In this document: one piece after another, positions 42,301 through 45,187 of the stretch | Layout: each line of letters starts with the position of its first letter | How positions within the stretch are numbered: the stretch's first letter is position 1 | The notes under the pieces: generated by a model | The model's input: the letters and a program-made list of their open reading frames with translations, nothing else | Told to the model about the DNA's origin: nothing | The model's database searches: none | Position numbers and translations under genes: made by a program | From: DASYHQ01 sp038223165 | GTDB lineage: Bacteria > Planctomycetota > Phycisphaerae > Tepidisphaerales > Tepidisphaeraceae | Direction of reading: 5' to 3' | Length of the DNA: 45,187 nucleotides | Assembly (NCBI GenBank): GCA_038223165.1 | Contig: JBBRHE010000003.1 | Location: 1 to 45,187 of the forward strand

Positions 42301-42990
42301 ATGGCGGATGATGATCGCAATCGAGGCGTCGCAGAGCTCTTCACTCACCCGCAAGGCGGCGCGCAACGCACCACCGTCCGGGCGGGCGAACGGATCTTCG
42401 ACCACCAGACCCGCCAAGGCGATGTGATCTTCATCCATTTAGGCGAAATGCGCGTCTTCCAGACTGGACATGATGACTCGGTGCGACTCGGTGGCATATT
42501 CGGCTCTGGCGACTGGTTTGGCGCCGCCGCCGTCGCGGGTGTGCCGTTCTCGGGCTACGCGGTCGCGACGGTTGCCACGGACGTGTCGACGATGCCTGTC
42601 GGTCGCTTCCTGCAGGTGCTGCAGACTCGGCCAGACGTGGCGATCACCGTCCTCAAGCAGGCCGCAGTGCGATTGATGGGCGCGTACGAGGAAGCCGCTG
42701 GGTTGGTCTTCGACGATTGCAACAATCGACTGATCAAAGCACTGATCTCCCTCAGCGACAGCCCGGCTGCGATCCACGATGGGGAGAGCGTCACCGTCCG
42801 CATTACACATCTGCAGTTGGCCCAAGCCGTTGGTGCGGCCCGGGAGACGATCAGCCTGGCGCTGACCGAGCTCCGCAAGAATAACCTGCTGGAGACCGGC
42901 CGCAACCGGTTGATCTTTAACCCCACAGCGTTGCGGAACTGCCGTGTCCCCCGGGCGCGCAAGGAAAAGACCGAGTTCGTCGCCGCGTAG
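42301..42990 (+). CDS. Crp/Fnr-family transcription regulator
   Basis: A 229-aa protein. The N-terminal cNMP-binding-type beta roll runs to about residue 125 (IFDHQTRQGDVIFIHLGEMRVF, GIFGSGDWFGAAAVAGVPFSG). A dimerisation helix (RLMGAYEEAAGLVFDDC) leads to the HTH near 165-205 (LQLAQAVGAARETISLALTE, NLLETGRNRLIF). The usual 'R(S/T)A' pattern of cAMP binding is absent and there are no Fnr-type N-terminal Cys, so the ligand is unknown. The target genes are also unknown. The long 207-bp leader contains the TGTTGC repeats and a terminator from the upstream gene. Confidence 0.85.
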   Translation: MADDDRNRGVAELFTHPQGGAQRTTVRAGERIFDHQTRQGDVIFIHLGEMRVFQTGHDDSVRLGGIFGSGDWFGAAAVAGVPFSGYAVATVATDVSTMPVGRFLQVLQTRPDVAITVLKQAAVRLMGAYEEAAGLVFDDCNNRLIKALISLSDSPAAIHDGESVTVRITHLQLAQAVGAARETISLALTELRKNNLLETGRNRLIFNPTALRNCRVPRARKEKTEFVAA

Positions 42991-43036
42991 GGGATCGCGT
43001 CGGCTTCACCAGAAAAGATTTATGATAGTGGAGACG

Positions 43037-43066
43037 CGCGGGCGTGGGCTAAACCCCACGCCCGCG
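43037..43066 (+). terminator. Bidirectional-type hairpin terminator after the Crp/Fnr gene
   Basis: CGCGGGCGTGGG, a six-base loop, then CCCACGCCCGCG gives a perfect 12-pair stem, with TTGTTTTC immediately after it. It lies between the Crp/Fnr stop (42990) and the end of the minus-strand RHH-like gene, and could serve both. Confidence 0.85.
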
Positions 43067-43073
43067 TTGTTTT

Positions 43074-43358
43074 CTAGTTCTTTCGAGTCGATCGAGGATG
43101 GGCTGGCTGTGAGCTTCGATCCTCTTCCTTGGCCATCCGCTTGAGCATCAGCTTGGACAGCTCAGCGATGTCCGCAGACTGCAGCCCACCGAGCACCGAC
43201 GTCTGGATCAGGTCATTCTGCTTGGAAAACCAAGTCACCAAGCGCGAAATGACGGCGATCTGCGTCATCCCCCGACGTTCGCACATCTCATCGAGATTTT
43301 GCTTGGCTTCGCGGTCCAGTTGCAGGCGGATGACGGCACGTTTTGCGTTGGCGTTCAT
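43074..43358 (-). CDS. Ribbon-helix-helix-like DNA-binding protein
   Basis: A 94-aa protein. AKRAVIRLQLDREAKQNLDEM looks like an RHH beta strand followed by the first helix, and MTQIAVISRLVTWFSKQ like the second helix. A further helical segment and a basic Ser/Pro/Arg tail follow. Such proteins usually repress their own or nearby genes as dimers. There is no toxin gene next to it. The ATG at 43358 has GGAAGGG about 12 nt upstream; in-frame starts at 43379 or 43427 are possible. TATAAT on the minus strand at 43429-43434 could be its -10 box. Confidence 0.65.
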   Translation of the reverse strand: MNANAKRAVIRLQLDREAKQNLDEMCERRGMTQIAVISRLVTWFSKQNDLIQTSVLGGLQSADIAELSKLMLKRMAKEEDRSSQPAHPRSTRKN

Positions 43359-43522
43359 AAGCTTGATTACCCTTCCCATTCCGGTGCTAACGCAAGCTAC
43401 GACAGGCGTTAAGATGAAACATCGCACAATTATATGACGAATACTATAGGGGGAGACCCTTATTTAAGTGTTGCGATTCAATTGACGTACGCAGCGATCT
43501 GTTAAACGCTGTTGACCTTCCG

Positions 43523-44164
43523 TCAGTGGACAGATGGGAAATCTGTACCTTCCAGAGTGTGCGGTGCCACAATCATTCGAACGAGCTCAGCCAAACTGTT
43601 GGCCTTCATTTTTCGCATGACCTGCCCGCGATGCGTTTCAACCGTCTTCTCGCTCAAACCGAGCTTGGCAGCGACCTGCTTGTTGGCCAGGCCGGCCACG
43701 ACGAGCTCCATCACTTGGCGCTCGCGCGGGGTTAATAGAGGCAATCGGGCGTCGACGACGGCCCGACGACCCTCGGCTTCGCGCGCTTCGGCATCCATTG
43801 CCAGCGCCTTCTGAACCGTGGCCGTCAACACACCGGCGTCGAACGGCTTTTCGAGAAAGTCGACCGCCTTAAGCTTCATCGCTTTCACCGCCGTCGTCAC
43901 CTTCGCATGGGCGGTGATGACGATTGTGGGCAGGTTGACATTGGCCTCGACGAGCTTCTGCTGCAATTCGAGCCCGTTCATACCGTCCATCTCGACGTCG
44001 AGCACGAGACAACCGGGCCATTCGGGCTTGTATTGGCGCAAAAATTCCTCAGCCGATGCGAATGATTCGTTCGCAAGCCCATTGGCGGAAACGATATGCG
44101 CGATCATGTCACGCGAGATACCGTCGTCCTCAACGATGAAAACCGTGGGTTTTCTACTGTTCAT
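43523..44164 (-). CDS. FixJ-family response regulator (REC + LuxR-type HTH)
   Basis: A 213-aa two-domain regulator. The receiver has VEDD (residues 11-14), the phosphoacceptor Asp56 in LVLDVEMDG, the Thr in VITAHAK and Lys106 in LEKPFDAG. The output domain near 144-200 has LTPRERQVMELVVAGLANK and LGLSEKTVETHRGQVMRKM, the FixJ/NarL-type HTH. The ATG at 44164 begins the receiver; the open frame extends upstream to 44317 without a site. No histidine kinase gene is adjacent; the hybrid kinase at 13085-15964 ends in its own receiver and is not obviously its partner. Confidence 0.9.
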   Translation of the reverse strand: MNSRKPTVFIVEDDGISRDMIAHIVSANGLANESFASAEEFLRQYKPEWPGCLVLDVEMDGMNGLELQQKLVEANVNLPTIVITAHAKVTTAVKAMKLKAVDFLEKPFDAGVLTATVQKALAMDAEAREAEGRRAVVDARLPLLTPRERQVMELVVAGLANKQVAAKLGLSEKTVETHRGQVMRKMKANSLAELVRMIVAPHTLEGTDFPSVH

Positions 44165-44740
44165 CTGTGTTACCCGTTGCCCTTCCCCCACCCTCAACAC
44201 ACTAAAATTCTGCCGCACACCAGAAAATCGGCAAAAGAGTCGCGTAAAACAAACGCGTCGTCCTGTTTTACGTTTTTTATACGTTGGCTTACTGAATACG
44301 CATCGACCGAGGTACAACTCGGTATAATCGGTCTCATAATCGAACCTTACCGCGCTCCGACCCGGTATCGGTCGAAGAGAATAAGCAACTCGTTCAGCAA
44401 GCGTTCAAACTGCGTCGAGCCCGGTTGGGACGTGTAAGACGGCTTCACACGCCCATGATGCCAGCAGGATAGGACAGGCGATGACGAACGAAGTCTTAAC
44501 CCTTTCCCAGAACCCTGTCGGTGCAGCACTGGGCGGGAAAATCATGGCGTCGCCATTATACGGGATTCCCCCTGGGATTGAAGCAATAAGTTCTCATCAA
44601 TAACATGCGCTTCGTTTGTACACGGAGAGTCATCATAGATGAGAATGTCGACTCGGATCGTCCCCACCCGAGCGACGCTGTACACGCCCACGCTTCGGCC
44701 GTATTTTCGTACCGCTGATTCTTTATAAAGGATTCGTCTC
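44165..44740 (+). other. 576-bp region between fixJ-like gene and leuD
   Basis: No large gene. A consensus-like TATAAT at 44323-44328 on the plus strand could be a distant promoter, but the -35 is poor. A 29-codon open frame with ribosome site (44639-44728) ends 12 nt before leuD. A second short frame (44544-44603) has no clear site. Minus-strand frames (44347-44529, 44542-44763) look like shadows. Confidence 0.5.
44639..44728 (+). CDS. Possible 29-aa leader peptide before leuD
   Basis: ATG at 44639 with ACGGAGAG about nine nt upstream, 29 codons and TAA at 44726-44728, followed by AAGG and the leuD ATG at 44741. The leuD ribosome site (AAAGGA) overlaps its stop region, so translation of the small frame could affect leuD initiation. 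The peptide (MRMSTRIVPTRATL...) is Arg/Thr-rich with no Leu run, so it is not a classic leucine attenuator. It could be a chance frame. Confidence 0.35.
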   Translation: MRMSTRIVPTRATLYTPTLRPYFRTADSL

Positions 44741-45187
44741 ATGCAGACCGTTTTGACCGGCAAGGCCTACGTGCTCGGCGACAACATCGACACCGATCAG
44801 ATCATCCCCGCGCAATATCTGTCATTTAACCCGTCGATTCCCGAAGAACGAAAATTCTTCGGCATGTACGCGATGAGCTCCGTCCCTGCCGGTCAGATGG
44901 GCCTCCCCGACGGCAACCTGCGCTTCGTCCGTGAAAACGAGTTCAAGAGTGACTACGCGATCGTCATCGGTGGCAAAAACTTCGGTTGCGGCAGCAGTCG
45001 CGAACACGCGCCGCTCGCGCTGGCCGAGGCAGGGGTGACCTGCGTGATCGCTGAGTTCTATGCCCGCATCTTCTTCCGCAACAGCGTCAACGGTGGATAC
45101 GTCGTGCCGCTGGAGTCGACCGTTAACCTCACGTCCAAAATCCGCACCGGTGACGAACTTGAAGTCCACCTGATCGACGGCTACGTC
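44741..45187 (+). CDS. leuD: 3-isopropylmalate dehydratase small subunit (3' truncated)
   Basis: 149 codons are visible; the frame runs off the window. It starts MQTVLTGKAYVLGDNIDTDQ and continues with QIIPAQYLS, then GGKNFGCGSSREHAPLALA (about residues 77-95) and CVIAEFYARIFFRNSVNGG, which are signatures of the aconitase small (swivel) domain of LeuD. It isomerises 2- to 3-isopropylmalate together with LeuC in leucine synthesis. AAAGGA lies eight nt before the ATG. LeuC is not upstream; it may be downstream or elsewhere. The homoaconitase-type small subunit is an alternative. Confidence 0.88.
   Translation, partial: MQTVLTGKAYVLGDNIDTDQIIPAQYLSFNPSIPEERKFFGMYAMSSVPAGQMGLPDGNLRFVRENEFKSDYAIVIGGKNFGCGSSREHAPLALAEAGVTCVIAEFYARIFFRNSVNGGYVVPLESTVNLTSKIRTGDELEVHLIDGYV

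Noticed and set aside
44347..44763. Two short minus-strand frames upstream of leuD
   Set aside because: They overlap the leuD leader and start, lack ribosome sites and have no recognisable features.

Overview
The window is a stretch of high-GC bacterial chromosome (roughly 60 % G+C by eye) with about 37 confidently supported protein genes. No rRNA, tRNA, CRISPR array or intact insertion sequence was recognised. The gene mix suggests a planctomycete, probably of the Phycisphaerae type: the PrkA/DUF444/SpoVR module, a very large TPR plus PQQ-propeller secreted protein, a sorbosone-dehydrogenase-like protein followed by a c-type cytochrome, a Cys-rich 'CGYNL...CPECG' membrane protein, PEGA and SurA-like lipoproteins, Uma2 and a YmdB-like phosphoesterase. 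This assignment is an inference from family content; there is no marker gene to settle it.

Layout. 1-2340: the end of an EamA transporter, a membrane metallophosphoesterase (minus) and a PEGA lipoprotein. 2536-4762 (minus): a PmtA-like phospholipid N-methyltransferase, 6-phosphogluconolactonase and a Uma2 nuclease-fold protein. 4875-11897 (minus): a compact run, read from right to left, of prkA, a two-TM mini-protein, DUF444/YeaH, a GT4 glycosyltransferase, a 76-aa protein, spoVR and a lipoprotein. 11898-13084: a 1.2-kb gene-free stretch upstream of prkA with repeat debris and a 21-bp alternating satellite. 13085-19658: a hybrid histidine kinase, xseB and a large DUF4175-like membrane/coiled-coil protein. 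19854-22394: a YmdB-like phosphoesterase, a small excisionase-like HTH protein and an FAD oxidoreductase. 22577-30139 (plus): mtnP overlapping a 1589-aa TPR/propeller protein, then a Nfu-type Fe-S protein, a membrane protein, tadA and a DUF1259-like exported protein, several with ATGA overlaps. 30279-36312: an orphan HicB-like protein, a TPR protein, a second GT4, a fumarylacetoacetase-family hydrolase, and the sorbosone dehydrogenase plus cytochrome c pair. 36313-39277: repeat-rich spacer, a zinc-ribbon membrane protein, a heptanucleotide array and an AlaC-like aminotransferase. 39523-42093: a SurA/PrsA-like foldase lipoprotein divergent from a galU-like gene. 42301-44164: three regulators (Crp/Fnr, a ribbon-helix-helix-like protein, FixJ). 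44741-end: leuD, truncated by the window edge.

How the genes may work together. The PrkA kinase, the DUF444 VWA protein and SpoVR form the conserved yeaG-yeaH-ycgB set linked to stress and starvation in other bacteria. Here they are interleaved with four extra genes at operon-like spacing, which makes this run the best candidate for a lineage-specific extended system. Cell-envelope functions recur across the window (glycosyltransferases, galU, PmtA, foldase, lipoproteins).

Non-coding structure is unusually rich: the 21-bp satellite, CGACAT boxes at helical-turn spacing, a TAACAAC heptamer array with an inverted arm, several palindromic dispersed repeats, and TATACT boxes 9-21 nt before several start codons, which suggests very short or absent mRNA leaders.
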